Shown piece by piece: positions 1-5,379 of a stretch of 5,379 nt of DNA. Both the position numbers and the translations under genes were made by a program. The first letter of the stretch is position 1, and the number at the start of each line of letters is the position of its first letter. The stretch comes from Leptofilum sp050292445 (GTDB taxonomy: Bacteria > Chloroflexota > Anaerolineae > Promineifilales > Promineifilaceae): contig JBNKLQ010000361.1 in NCBI GenBank assembly GCA_050292445.1, positions 1 through 5,379 on the forward strand. Reading direction: 5' to 3'. Below the pieces are notes generated by a model, which was not told the origin of the DNA, did no database searches, and saw only the letters and a program-made list of their open reading frames with translations.

Positions 1-113
1 GTTGCGCCATAGACGTTGGCCATTGTGCTTAAAATGCGCAGTGCCATTTTGGTGGCGTCGCCAAATTCGCCGTGGAGCATCGCCTGATCTTGGGGGGTGA
101 GGGTTAGGGGCAT
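1..113 (-). CDS. Aconitase X (AcnX) family protein, N-terminal fragment, cut by window edge
   Basis: Reading leftwards from the ATG at 111-113, 37 complete codons are visible, beginning MPLTLTPQDQAMLHGEFG. The pattern 'LT..(E/D)..ML.GE.G.A...A..IL......GA' is the standard N-terminus of aconitase X (formerly DUF521). Known members of that family are dehydratases, for example cis-3-hydroxy-L-proline dehydratase in bacteria and phosphomevalonate dehydratase in archaea. The substrate cannot be told from this fragment, and the catalytic and iron-sulfur ligand residues lie outside the window. The first ATG is preferred over the internal Met12 because family members carry the LT-E residues ahead of the ML-GE motif. 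No Shine-Dalgarno sequence is visible upstream of the start. The gene lies 148 bp downstream of the nucleotidyltransferase gene on the same strand, with a palindromic repeat element between them, so it is probably transcribed separately. Family assignment is fairly sure, function is not. Confidence 0.8.
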   Translation of the reverse strand, partial: MPLTLTPQDQAMLHGEFGDATKMALRILSTMANVYGA

Positions 114-125
114 AAGAAAATGAGA

Positions 126-148
126 AATTGGGTAATTGAGTAATTTTT
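126..148. repeat. Three 8-bp AT-rich direct repeats (AATTGRGT type)
   Basis: AATTG-type units begin at 126, 134 and 142 (AATTGGGT, AATTGAGT, AATTTTTG), giving an exact 8-bp period. They sit just upstream of the aconitase X start and run into the outer left end of the inverted-repeat element. Function unknown; it may be part of the same mobile or structural element. Confidence 0.5.
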
Positions 149-263
149 GGAACGCAGAGTTACGTGGAGAACCGCAGAGCTGCGCAGAGAAAATAGAGAA
201 TTCTAGAATCTCCGCGAAACTCTGTGCCTCCTCTGTGCAGCTCTGTGTTCCGCTTTTTTACTC
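138..263. repeat. Imperfect inverted-repeat element built of 10-bp-phased CGCAGAG units
   Basis: The left arm holds CGCAGAG or a variant at 153, 163, 173 and 183, exactly 10 bp apart. The right arm holds the complementary CTCTGTG/CTCCGCG units at 210, 220, 231 and 241. The outer ends also match: GAGTAA at 138-143 against TTACTC at 258-263, and GGAAC against GTTCC. Most differences between the arms are G-T wobble changes, so a transcript of the plus strand could still pair along the arms. The apex contains the palindrome ATTCTAGAAT (200-209). The right end touches the stop codon of the nucleotidyltransferase gene. Repeats of this CGCAGAG type occur between genes in several environmental phyla. 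Whether this one is a terminator, a protein-binding array or a MITE-like element cannot be decided from one copy. Confidence 0.75.
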
Positions 264-1038
264 ACAGTTTGCTTTTTATCAAGTTCCACACGGCCGTTTC
301 AAACCGTGTATCTGGATTAAAATCAAGGTGCAGGCGTTGGATAACGGCCGTTCGGGCATTCAGGTAGGCTTGCAGCAGATTGGCTAAATGAACGGCCGTT
401 CCCTGGGTATCCTGGTTAAATTGAGCCTTCAACAATGGCTGGCGGGCCGGATCCTCCGGCGGCAGGACGTGGAGCAGGGATGGCAGGGTAAAATGCAGCA
501 GCTCCAGGTAGATGGTGAACGGTTTGTCGCTGTCGCCGCGCAGCAGCAGACGGAAGGCATCCCACAGCATGACCCAAAAGCGCTCGTCCAGGGCGGCAAG
601 CTCGGCAGCGGTGAGCTGGGGCTGGGGCAGCAGAGCGCGAGCGCAGGTGGTTTGGTACTGGTCGGCCCAGCCATTGTGGTCTTTCAGGATGCGGATGTCG
701 CGGTCCCAGGGGTTGGGCGTGAGTTCATCTTGCAGCTCGTAGCGGTAATCCGCTTTGGTGCCGTTGCTGTAGAGGGCGATGTGAAAATACGGCCGTACAT
801 GCTCCGCGTCAAACGATTTCGCCGGCACGTACTGCATCACCGACTGGATAAATTCACGCCGCTGCCGCCAGGCTCGCTCGCGGGCATCTTCGTGGGCAAA
901 TAGTAGGGCGACGTCCATGTCGGAATAGGGGTCATTTTCACGACGGCCGTACGACCCTGATAAAAAGCAGACTATAATGTCTCCCTCGCTCATTACCCGC
1001 TGCTGCAAACGCACCAATACGCGATCTTGTTCAAACAT
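262..1038 (-). CDS. Nucleotidyltransferase-fold protein, substrate unknown
   Basis: This 258-residue protein has an N-terminal nucleotidyltransferase domain of the KNTase/MNT-like superfamily. The motif GSYGRREN...YSDMDVALL gives the Gly28-Ser29 pair followed by the metal-binding Asp40 and Asp42. A likely third acidic residue is Asp97 in GTKADYRY. Because the catalytic residues are intact, an active enzyme transferring a nucleotide to a small molecule, protein or RNA is plausible. The C-terminal half (about 142-258) is predicted helical, with WVMLWDAFRLLLRG and a leucine-rich stretch, and I cannot assign it to a named family. Aminoglycoside or lincosamide adenylyltransferases share the fold, but no feature here points to drug resistance. 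No HEPN or antitoxin partner lies next to it. The ATG start is supported by an AAGGAG site 6 nt upstream. It is divergent from the dehydrogenase-kinase pair. The gene carries five exact ACGGCCGT octamers, the highest density in the window. Confidence 0.8.
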   Translation of the reverse strand: MFEQDRVLVRLQQRVMSEGDIIVCFLSGSYGRRENDPYSDMDVALLFAHEDARERAWRQRREFIQSVMQYVPAKSFDAEHVRPYFHIALYSNGTKADYRYELQDELTPNPWDRDIRILKDHNGWADQYQTTCARALLPQPQLTAAELAALDERFWVMLWDAFRLLLRGDSDKPFTIYLELLHFTLPSLLHVLPPEDPARQPLLKAQFNQDTQGTAVHLANLLQAYLNARTAVIQRLHLDFNPDTRFETAVWNLIKSKL

Positions 1039-1044
1039 AAATTA

Positions 1045-1050
1045 CTCCTT
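1045..1050 (-). promoter_or_regulatory. Ribosome binding site of the nucleotidyltransferase gene
   Basis: On the minus strand AAGGAG ends 6 nt before the ATG at 1036-1038. It is a near-ideal Shine-Dalgarno sequence and fixes the start of the gene. Confidence 0.8.
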
Positions 1051-1058
1051 GCTAAGCA

Positions 1059-1064
1059 ATTATA
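1059..1064 (-). promoter_or_regulatory. Candidate -10 box for the nucleotidyltransferase gene
   Basis: The minus strand reads TATAAT, a perfect sigma-70-type -10 consensus. It lies about 20 nt upstream of the start codon, which would leave a short leader just containing the AAGGAG site. No convincing -35 hexamer is seen 16-18 nt further upstream, so the call rests on the -10 box alone. Confidence 0.4.
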
Positions 1065-1102
1065 CCCAAGCGACAGACTGGTGCGTAGGGGGCATAATTT
1101 TG

Positions 1103-1108
1103 TATACT
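1103..1108 (+). promoter_or_regulatory. Weak candidate -10 box for the dehydrogenase-kinase pair
   Basis: TATACT lies 31 nt before the GTG start and matches the -10 consensus at five of six positions. No recognisable -35 hexamer precedes it. It sits in the 101-bp divergent region, about 40 bp from the opposite-strand TATAAT, so the two promoters could share regulation. Confidence 0.3.
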
Positions 1109-1125
1109 GTAAACAGGCTGCCGTC

Positions 1126-1132
1126 AGAGGAG
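1126..1132 (+). promoter_or_regulatory. Ribosome binding site that decides the GTG start of the dehydrogenase gene
   Basis: AGAGGAG ends 7 nt before the GTG at 1140-1142. The good match and spacing support a GTG start. The predicted N-terminus also places the family-conserved segment RKFVAPEFVFG at residues 10-20, as expected. Confidence 0.75.
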
Positions 1133-1139
1133 AATCGAC

Positions 1140-2306
1140 GTGAAATCTCATACACAAGTGGAATTACGCAAGTTTGTTGCCCCTGAATTTGTATTTGGCG
1201 TTGAGGCACGCTTTTTGACTGGACAATATGCCGGAAACTTTGGTGCCCGTAAAGCTCTCGTTGTGACTGATCCTGGTGTAACGGCCGTTGGTTGGACAGC
1301 CGACATCATTCATAGTCTGGAAACATTTGACGTACGCTATTCTGTGTTTGACCAGGTATCACCCAACCCTCGTGCCTACGAGATAATGTTAGGCGCTGAA
1401 CAATACCGCCGCGAAAAGTGCAACGTTATTGTGGCCATTGGTGGTGGCAGCCCCATTGATTGTGCCAAAGGGATTGGCATTGTATGCTCAAATAACCAAA
1501 ATATTTTATCATTTGAAGGCATTGATCAGGTAAACCTGCCTATGCCGCCCCTTATTTGTATCCCTACCACCGGCGGAACAGCGGCAGACGTATCTCAGTT
1601 TGCCATCATCCTAAACCAAGAGCAAAAGGTGAAGTTTGCCATCATCAGCAAGGCTGTTATTCCTGACGTGGCTTTGGTTGACCCGGAAACATTGACGACA
1701 ATGGATCCCTATTTAACGGCTTGCACAGGGGTTGATGCCCTGACACATGGCATTGAAGCTTTTGTTTCCAATGCGCATTCTCCCTTTACCGATATGCACG
1801 CTCTGGAAGCTATTCAACTCATTTCTTCTCATATCGAGGATTCTGTAAAAAATCCACTAGATTTATCTCTACGGCAGACGATTATGCGGGGAAGTTTGGA
1901 AGCTGGGCTGGCCTTCTCAAATGCCAGTTTGGGTGCTGTACACGCCATGGCGCATAGTTTAGGGGGTTTTTTGGATTTGCCCCATGGTGAATGTAATGCC
2001 ATGCTGCTGCCCCATGTCTTTGCCTATAATCATGCCGTCTCTCCAGACCGTTATCGACGCATTGGCGAGGCGATGGGGCTTGACACGCGCGGCATGACGG
2101 AAAAAACGCAAAAGAAAGTTATTTTTGCCGAATTTGAGCGGCTGCGGCAGGCAGTAAGCATCAACCGAACCTTGGGCGACGTTGGCGTTCACCGCACAGA
2201 CATCCCTACATTAGCGGACAAAGCAATTAAAGATGCCTGTATGGTCACTAATCCACGACGGCCTACACAGAGAGGTATTGAGGTTATCTATGAAGAAGCC
2301 CTCTGA
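1140..2306 (+). CDS. ercA: Iron-containing alcohol dehydrogenase, ErcA-like regulatory type
   Basis: This 388-residue protein is a full-length group III (iron-type) alcohol dehydrogenase. The N-terminal dinucleotide-binding half carries ALVVTDPGV (39-47), GGGSPID (101-107) and PTTGGTAAD (142-150). The C-terminal helical half keeps all four metal ligands expected by comparison with lactaldehyde reductase FucO: Asp199, His203, His268 and His282. Catalysis therefore looks possible. The start RKFVAPEFVFG and the segment TAADVSQFAII, in place of the commoner AGTGSEVT, resemble ErcA. In Pseudomonas aeruginosa, ErcA takes part in the control of ethanol oxidation together with the sensor kinase ErcS. 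The kinase gene directly downstream overlaps this gene by 17 bp, which strongly supports that reading. It starts with GTG and is expected in the cytoplasm. The alternative is a plain metabolic NAD-dependent alcohol dehydrogenase. Family assignment is near certain; the ErcA role is inferred from motifs recalled without a search and from context. Confidence 0.88.
   Translation: MKSHTQVELRKFVAPEFVFGVEARFLTGQYAGNFGARKALVVTDPGVTAVGWTADIIHSLETFDVRYSVFDQVSPNPRAYEIMLGAEQYRREKCNVIVAIGGGSPIDCAKGIGIVCSNNQNILSFEGIDQVNLPMPPLICIPTTGGTAADVSQFAIILNQEQKVKFAIISKAVIPDVALVDPETLTTMDPYLTACTGVDALTHGIEAFVSNAHSPFTDMHALEAIQLISSHIEDSVKNPLDLSLRQTIMRGSLEAGLAFSNASLGAVHAMAHSLGGFLDLPHGECNAMLLPHVFAYNHAVSPDRYRRIGEAMGLDTRGMTEKTQKKVIFAEFERLRQAVSINRTLGDVGVHRTDIPTLADKAIKDACMVTNPRRPTQRGIEVIYEEAL
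2280..2283 (+). promoter_or_regulatory. Ribosome binding site of the kinase gene inside the dehydrogenase gene
   Basis: GAGG ends 6 nt before the ATG at 2290-2292 and lies within the final codons of the dehydrogenase gene. It selects this ATG over the in-frame GTG at 2233, whose extra 19 residues show no family likeness. It implies translational coupling of the two genes. Confidence 0.65.
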
Positions 2307-3528
2307 ATCATCCGATAACTGGGATAGTCTACGCAACAAAATCATTGGTTTTGGCGAAAAGTCACTGCGCAAAAGTTATTACCCTGAATTACAGCGTCAA
2401 CTGGAGGCAACGCTTCAGAGCGAGGAGCGATTTCGTCTACTGGCGGAGAACACTCAGGATGGTGTGTTGATTGTAGAAGACAGCACAATTCAGTATGCCA
2501 ATCTCCGGCTGGCGGAAATACTGGGAGATTCAGAGCCTAATTTATCCGAGAATTCGATGGTGTCTGCTTTGTTGGCAGAAATTGATACCGATTCGTTAGC
2601 GCCGGGCAAGTCTACAATTAGTGAATTTTGGATTACGCGCCCCGACGGCCGTAGACGATATTTGCACGCTCGCTATTTTCAGGTGCATTTGGATGAATTT
2701 AATGTCCGCCTGTATGTCATGTTGACCGATATGACTGCCCGTAAACTGCGTGAGACAGAGCTTGAGCGGCGTGTTCAAGAGCGTACGGCCGAACTGCAAA
2801 AAGCCAATGAAAAACTAAAAGAGTTGGATCAGCTGAAGAATGACTTTATCTCGAATGTGTCTCATGATCTGCGCTCACCTCTGACCAATATTCAAATCTA
2901 CTCGAAGCTCTTGGAAATGAACAAAAATCCAGAGAAACAGGCAAATTACTGGTCAATTTTGCACGCAGAATCGGCACACTTGGAGAGGCTTATAAGTGAC
3001 TTGCTGACGCTATCAAGTTTGGAACACGGCCGTTTCCCTCACCAGCGCGAACGAACAGATATTCACCACTTGATCACCCAGGAATTGAAAGCCTTTCAGG
3101 CGCGGATCAAAAGCAAGCAGTTGATTGTGACGTATGATTCACCGGATGATTTGCCGTTGCTTTTGGTTAACCCCCATCAAATCAGGCAAGTAATTACCAA
3201 TTTATTGGCAAACGCAATTGCTTATACGCCGGCAAAAGGGAAAGTGTGTGTATCGTATACGGCCGTTTCTTTACAAGAATCTCCTGGTGTTTGCCTTAAG
3301 GTTCAAAATGAGGGTCCGCCCATTGCCGCTGAGGAGTTGCCAAACTTGTTTGAGCGTTTTTTCCGGGGTGGGAATGCTCGCGTTGCACGAGAACGCGGCA
3401 CTGGGTTAGGTTTATCTATTTGTAAACAGGTTGTAGAACAGCACGACGGAACGATAACCGTAGATAGCAATGAAAGAGAGGGTACGGCCGCTACGGTTTA
3501 TTTACCCTTGGCGCTGGAAAGCAATTAG
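2290..3528 (+). CDS. Cytoplasmic PAS-domain sensor histidine kinase, ErcS-like
   Basis: This 412-residue protein has no membrane segment or signal peptide, so it should sense a cytoplasmic cue. In order it shows: an N-terminal segment LRNKIIGFGEKSLRKSYYPE (14-33) that looks like a conserved lead-in; a PAS domain (about 45-150); a short coiled coil (about 152-183); a HisKA dimerisation domain with phospho-acceptor His192 in FISNVSHDLRSPL; and a HATPase domain (about 290-408). The HATPase has the N-box with Asn304 and Asn308, the F-box LFERFFRG and the G2 box GTGLGLS (370-376). The G1 box is NEGPPI instead of the usual DxGxGI. There is no receiver domain, and no response regulator gene lies in the window, so the partner is elsewhere. 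It overlaps the ErcA-like gene by 17 bp and is probably co-translated and functionally paired with it. Assignment as a histidine kinase is certain; the ErcS-like label is inference. Confidence 0.92.
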   Translation: MKKPSESSDNWDSLRNKIIGFGEKSLRKSYYPELQRQLEATLQSEERFRLLAENTQDGVLIVEDSTIQYANLRLAEILGDSEPNLSENSMVSALLAEIDTDSLAPGKSTISEFWITRPDGRRRYLHARYFQVHLDEFNVRLYVMLTDMTARKLRETELERRVQERTAELQKANEKLKELDQLKNDFISNVSHDLRSPLTNIQIYSKLLEMNKNPEKQANYWSILHAESAHLERLISDLLTLSSLEHGRFPHQRERTDIHHLITQELKAFQARIKSKQLIVTYDSPDDLPLLLVNPHQIRQVITNLLANAIAYTPAKGKVCVSYTAVSLQESPGVCLKVQNEGPPIAAEELPNLFERFFRGGNARVARERGTGLGLSICKQVVEQHDGTITVDSNEREGTAATVYLPLALESN

Positions 3529-3680
3529 AGTTTTGGCCGGGGTTGCGGCTGCCTTTGGCTGATGGTTAAAATTATAACAACAGTGTTGCTAAAACGATTG
3601 CCTTGGCTGCCTGTTGATTTTGCTTGGTAATATGCGTGATCTGGGCAATCTATTTATTTCCAAAAGTGTTTGATTGCCAG

Positions 3681-4811
3681 ATGTCACGAAAAGCAAAAAT
3701 CCCCGCCTTAACTGGTTTGCGTGCTGTTGCGGCAAGTTTGGTCTTTTTTTACCATTGGTTTTTTCAGTATGTTGATGAGCTGCCTCTGTGGCTTGGTGCG
3801 CCGTTTAAAGTCGGGTATGTTGGCGTGCCTATTTTCTTCGCCTTGTCTGGTTTTCTGATTACCCTCCGCTATTTAGATGATTTCGGAGAGGGGAAAATTG
3901 GATACGGCCGTTATCTTTACAAACGCTTTATTCGCATATATCCACTTTACCTGGCAGTTCTCACCTTTTTTGTGGCGGCATTTGGACGCCCTTTGAATAT
4001 GATCCCCGATTCATGGCAGGGGTGGCTCAGCCTTTACACAGCTATGCAAGCGTTTTTCCCAGACTGGGCCTTCTTGGGCACATTGGTAGGCTGGACGTTA
4101 ACCCTTGAGCTAATCTTCTATGTTATTGCTCCCCTGTTTCTTAAGTGGTTTTATGGAAAATCAATCTGGCAAGTATTGGCGATATGCCTGACTGCCAGTG
4201 GGCTTATGTTGGGGATTGGGGTAGCGCTTAGTTTGCTGCCACCAGTGCCCAATACGTTGCTTGGGGCGAGACGCAACTGGCTCATGCACCATTCTTTTTG
4301 GGGTCACGCGCCCGACTTTTTTGTGGGCATGTTTTGTGCATACCTTTTCCTCACGCATGACCAACAGGATTCGCTATTACGACGTCAGGCGTCCAAACTG
4401 ATTTGGGGCAGTGTGATGCTCATGTATGCTGCGATTTTGCTGTTGGTCATCATCGGTTTCCCGACGGGGACCCCGGGAAACCGGGGTTTAGGTTTTGTAA
4501 TTGCCCTGGCCAGCAGTGTGTTAATTTTAGCGATCGCCCTGGATGATACGACCCGCAATCCTGTTGCTCGATTTCTCTCCTGGCGCTGGGTGGTCTATCT
4601 GGGCAGCATCTCTTATGCACTGTATCTCATTGAACTCACTGAGCCGATTCAGTGGCTGTATTGGCTGGCATTGGGGAAATACGGCGGTGTTGAAAACCGG
4701 ATTCTTCAAGCTGTGTTGATATTTTTGATAACGATCCCGATTGCGGCCGTATGGTACGAGCTAATTGAAAAACCGGCCCATCGTTTGTTGTCGCGGTTAG
4801 GTCATCAGTAG
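3681..4811 (+). CDS. Membrane acyltransferase, acyltransferase-3 (OafA/YrhL-like) family
   Basis: This 376-residue integral membrane protein has about ten hydrophobic segments. Hallmarks of the family are visible: LTGLRAVAASLVFFYH near the N-terminus with Arg14 and His25, GYVGVPIFFALSGFLITLR (45-63), the KRFIRIYP motif (81-88), WTLTLELIFYVIAP (138-151) with Glu143, GSISYALYL (308-316) and the C-terminal YELIEKPAHR (359-368). Such proteins move acyl groups, usually acetyl, from the cytoplasm onto sugars of O-antigen, exopolysaccharide, peptidoglycan or antibiotics. The acceptor cannot be deduced here. The ATG at 3681 is chosen because the family motif begins about ten residues later. An in-frame TTG at 3624 would add 19 residues. 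Neither start has a clear ribosome binding site. It lies 152 bp after the kinase gene. TTGCGG and TAAAAT, 18 bp apart at 3543-3572, could be a weak promoter of its own. No polysaccharide genes neighbour it. Confidence 0.9.
   Translation: MSRKAKIPALTGLRAVAASLVFFYHWFFQYVDELPLWLGAPFKVGYVGVPIFFALSGFLITLRYLDDFGEGKIGYGRYLYKRFIRIYPLYLAVLTFFVAAFGRPLNMIPDSWQGWLSLYTAMQAFFPDWAFLGTLVGWTLTLELIFYVIAPLFLKWFYGKSIWQVLAICLTASGLMLGIGVALSLLPPVPNTLLGARRNWLMHHSFWGHAPDFFVGMFCAYLFLTHDQQDSLLRRQASKLIWGSVMLMYAAILLLVIIGFPTGTPGNRGLGFVIALASSVLILAIALDDTTRNPVARFLSWRWVVYLGSISYALYLIELTEPIQWLYWLALGKYGGVENRILQAVLIFLITIPIAAVWYELIEKPAHRLLSRLGHQ
4469..4488 (+). other. GC-rich hairpin with GAAA tetraloop inside the acyltransferase gene
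   Basis: GACCCCGG, GAAA and CCGGGGTT form an 8-bp stem (seven Watson-Crick pairs and one G-T) closed by a GNRA-type tetraloop. It lies over codons for the Gly/Pro-rich loop TGTPGNRG between two membrane segments. The downstream sequence contains TTTAGGTTTTG but no unbroken T run, so it is not a clear terminator. Confidence 0.55.
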
Positions 4812-4957
4812 CAGATTGTGTGGCAACTGGTTTTTTATCAGGGTTCATCAGTGTCCAAATTCAATAAGTGAGAGGAAACAAAACTGGTTGGTGCTGCAGG
4901 CAGTGTAGTGATTTGAATCTATAAAAAGGTGAAGTATATGCCCAGGCAATCAGCCGA

Positions 4958-5379
4958 TTAGGCAGGGTTTTGTAACTGGTGGTGTGGCGTAAGGAATTGA
5001 CGCTGGGTGAGCCAGGCGGCGGCCAGTCCAGTGAAGGCGGCGGCCCCAATGAGCATGTACATCACGATGATTTGCAGCTGCACTGCTTCTAACGGCGATG
5101 CGCCGGCCAAAATCATGCCAGTCATTGCGCCAGGCAGCTGAATCAGCCCCACGGTTTTGGTGCTGTCGATGATCGGCGTCATGCCACTTTGTAGGGCGAT
5201 TTTCAGGTAAGGGGCCAGCGCTTGCCGTCCGGTAGCGCCCAGTGCCAAAGCCGCTTCGATTTCTGCCCGCCGGGCCTCAATTTCATCCTGAATGCGGCGC
5301 ATCACCAGGGTACACACATTCATCGAGTTGCCGATGACCATGCCGGCAATGGGGATGGTTTGCTGGGCGGTGAATGCAA
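4958..5379 (-). CDS. fetB: FetB-type (UPF0014) ABC transporter permease, C-terminal part, cut by window edge
   Basis: The reading frame stays open to the right edge and continues past the ATG at 5339-5341: the residues before it (FTAQQTIPIAG) fit the family, so that Met is internal. About 139 residues of an expected 250-270 are visible. Family landmarks are GMVIGNSMN, the helix with RRAEIEAALALGAT, PIIDSTKTVGLIQLPGAMTG, MILAGASPLEAVQLQIIVMY and a last hydrophobic segment ending near QRQFLTPHHQL. The known role of FetB, with its ATPase FetA, is iron export that protects Escherichia coli against oxidative stress. The substrate is not proven for most homologues. The ATPase gene is not in the window and would be expected upstream, to the right. 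The gene converges with the acyltransferase gene across 146 bp in which I see no strong terminator. Confidence 0.88.
   Translation of the reverse strand, partial: AFTAQQTIPIAGMVIGNSMNVCTLVMRRIQDEIEARRAEIEAALALGATGRQALAPYLKIALQSGMTPIIDSTKTVGLIQLPGAMTGMILAGASPLEAVQLQIIVMYMLIGAAAFTGLAAAWLTQRQFLTPHHQLQNPA

Larger units (their letters stand above)
290..4750. repeat. Dispersed highly iterated octamer ACGGCCGT (10 exact, 3 near copies)
   Basis: Exact copies start at 290, 344, 392, 789, 943, 1281, 2645, 3026, 3259 and 3904. One-mismatch copies that keep the CGGCCG core start at 2785 (ACGGCCGA), 3484 (ACGGCCGC) and 4743 (GCGGCCGT). At equal base use an 8-mer is expected about 0.08 times in a window of this size. 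All copies lie inside genes, in different reading frames and strands: they encode Thr-Ala-Val, X-Gly-Arg or Arg-Pro-Tyr. The signal is therefore at the DNA level rather than a protein motif. By dispersion it resembles the HIP1 octamer of cyanobacteria. The role is unknown. Confidence 0.9.

Noticed and set aside
153..247. CRISPR-like array from the regularly spaced CGCAGAG units
   Set aside because: Units are 7 bp with 3-bp gaps and inverted in the second half; there are no spacers of CRISPR length and no cas genes.
446..460. Hairpin GCCGGA-TCC-TCCGGC in the nucleotidyltransferase gene
   Set aside because: It is short, has a 3-nt loop, and is the kind of palindrome expected by chance in a GC-rich coding region; no associated T run.
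388..903. Long plus-strand open frame (171 residues) opposite the nucleotidyltransferase gene
   Set aside because: It lies antisense to a gene with clear motifs and a good ribosome binding site; its translation is low-complexity Gln/Gly/Val-rich with no recognisable domain.
2233..2289. Upstream GTG start for the kinase, adding 19 residues
   Set aside because: The added residues show no family resemblance and would deepen the overlap with the dehydrogenase gene; the ATG at 2290 has GAGG at good spacing.
3624..3680. Upstream TTG start for the acyltransferase
   Set aside because: No ribosome binding site precedes it, and the conserved family N-terminus fits the ATG at 3681. That ATG also lacks a clear site, so the choice is not absolute.
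4804..4836. Possible terminator after the acyltransferase: ATCAGT pairing with ACTGGT, followed by a six-T run
   Set aside because: The stem is only six pairs including a wobble, with a 16-nt loop, which is too weak for a confident intrinsic terminator.
4961..5341. Treating the frame from the ATG at 5341 as a complete small protein of 127 residues
   Set aside because: The frame continues upstream to the window edge with residues that fit the FetB family, so this Met is internal.

Overview
The window looks like a stretch of a free-living bacterial chromosome of roughly 50% GC, with five genes on both strands. I lean towards a Chloroflexota (Anaerolineae-like) organism. The grounds are the style of the proteins, the CGCAGAG-type intergenic repeats and the mixture of genes. 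This is an impression, not a proof: no rRNA or other marker gene is present.

Layout: (1) At the left edge, reading leftwards, is the N-terminus of an aconitase X protein, cut by the window. (2) A ~126-bp inverted-repeat element made of 10-bp-phased CGCAGAG units lies between it and the next gene. (3) A nucleotidyltransferase-fold protein of unknown substrate reads leftwards (262-1038). (4) A 101-bp divergent intergenic region with candidate promoter elements separates it from two rightward, overlapping genes. These encode an iron-type alcohol dehydrogenase of the ErcA regulatory type (1140-2306) and a soluble PAS-domain sensor histidine kinase (2290-3528). (5) After a 152-bp gap comes a multi-pass membrane acyltransferase of the acyltransferase-3 (OafA-like) family (3681-4811). 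(6) After a 146-bp convergent gap, the C-terminal half of a FetB-type (UPF0014) ABC transporter permease reads leftwards and runs off the right edge.

The most coherent functional unit is the dehydrogenase-kinase pair. The genes overlap by 17 bp, the kinase has its own ribosome binding site inside the dehydrogenase gene, and both proteins carry features of the ErcA/ErcS pair known from the regulation of ethanol oxidation in Pseudomonas. The likely reading is a cytoplasmic sensory module in which a dehydrogenase-fold protein senses a metabolite or cofactor state and the kinase relays it to a response regulator encoded elsewhere. The other genes do not obviously belong to the same pathway.

Across the whole window the palindrome ACGGCCGT is strikingly over-represented: 10 exact copies plus 3 one-mismatch copies, all in coding sequence. 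This is analogous to the HIP1 octamer of cyanobacteria and is the most unusual sequence-level signal here.
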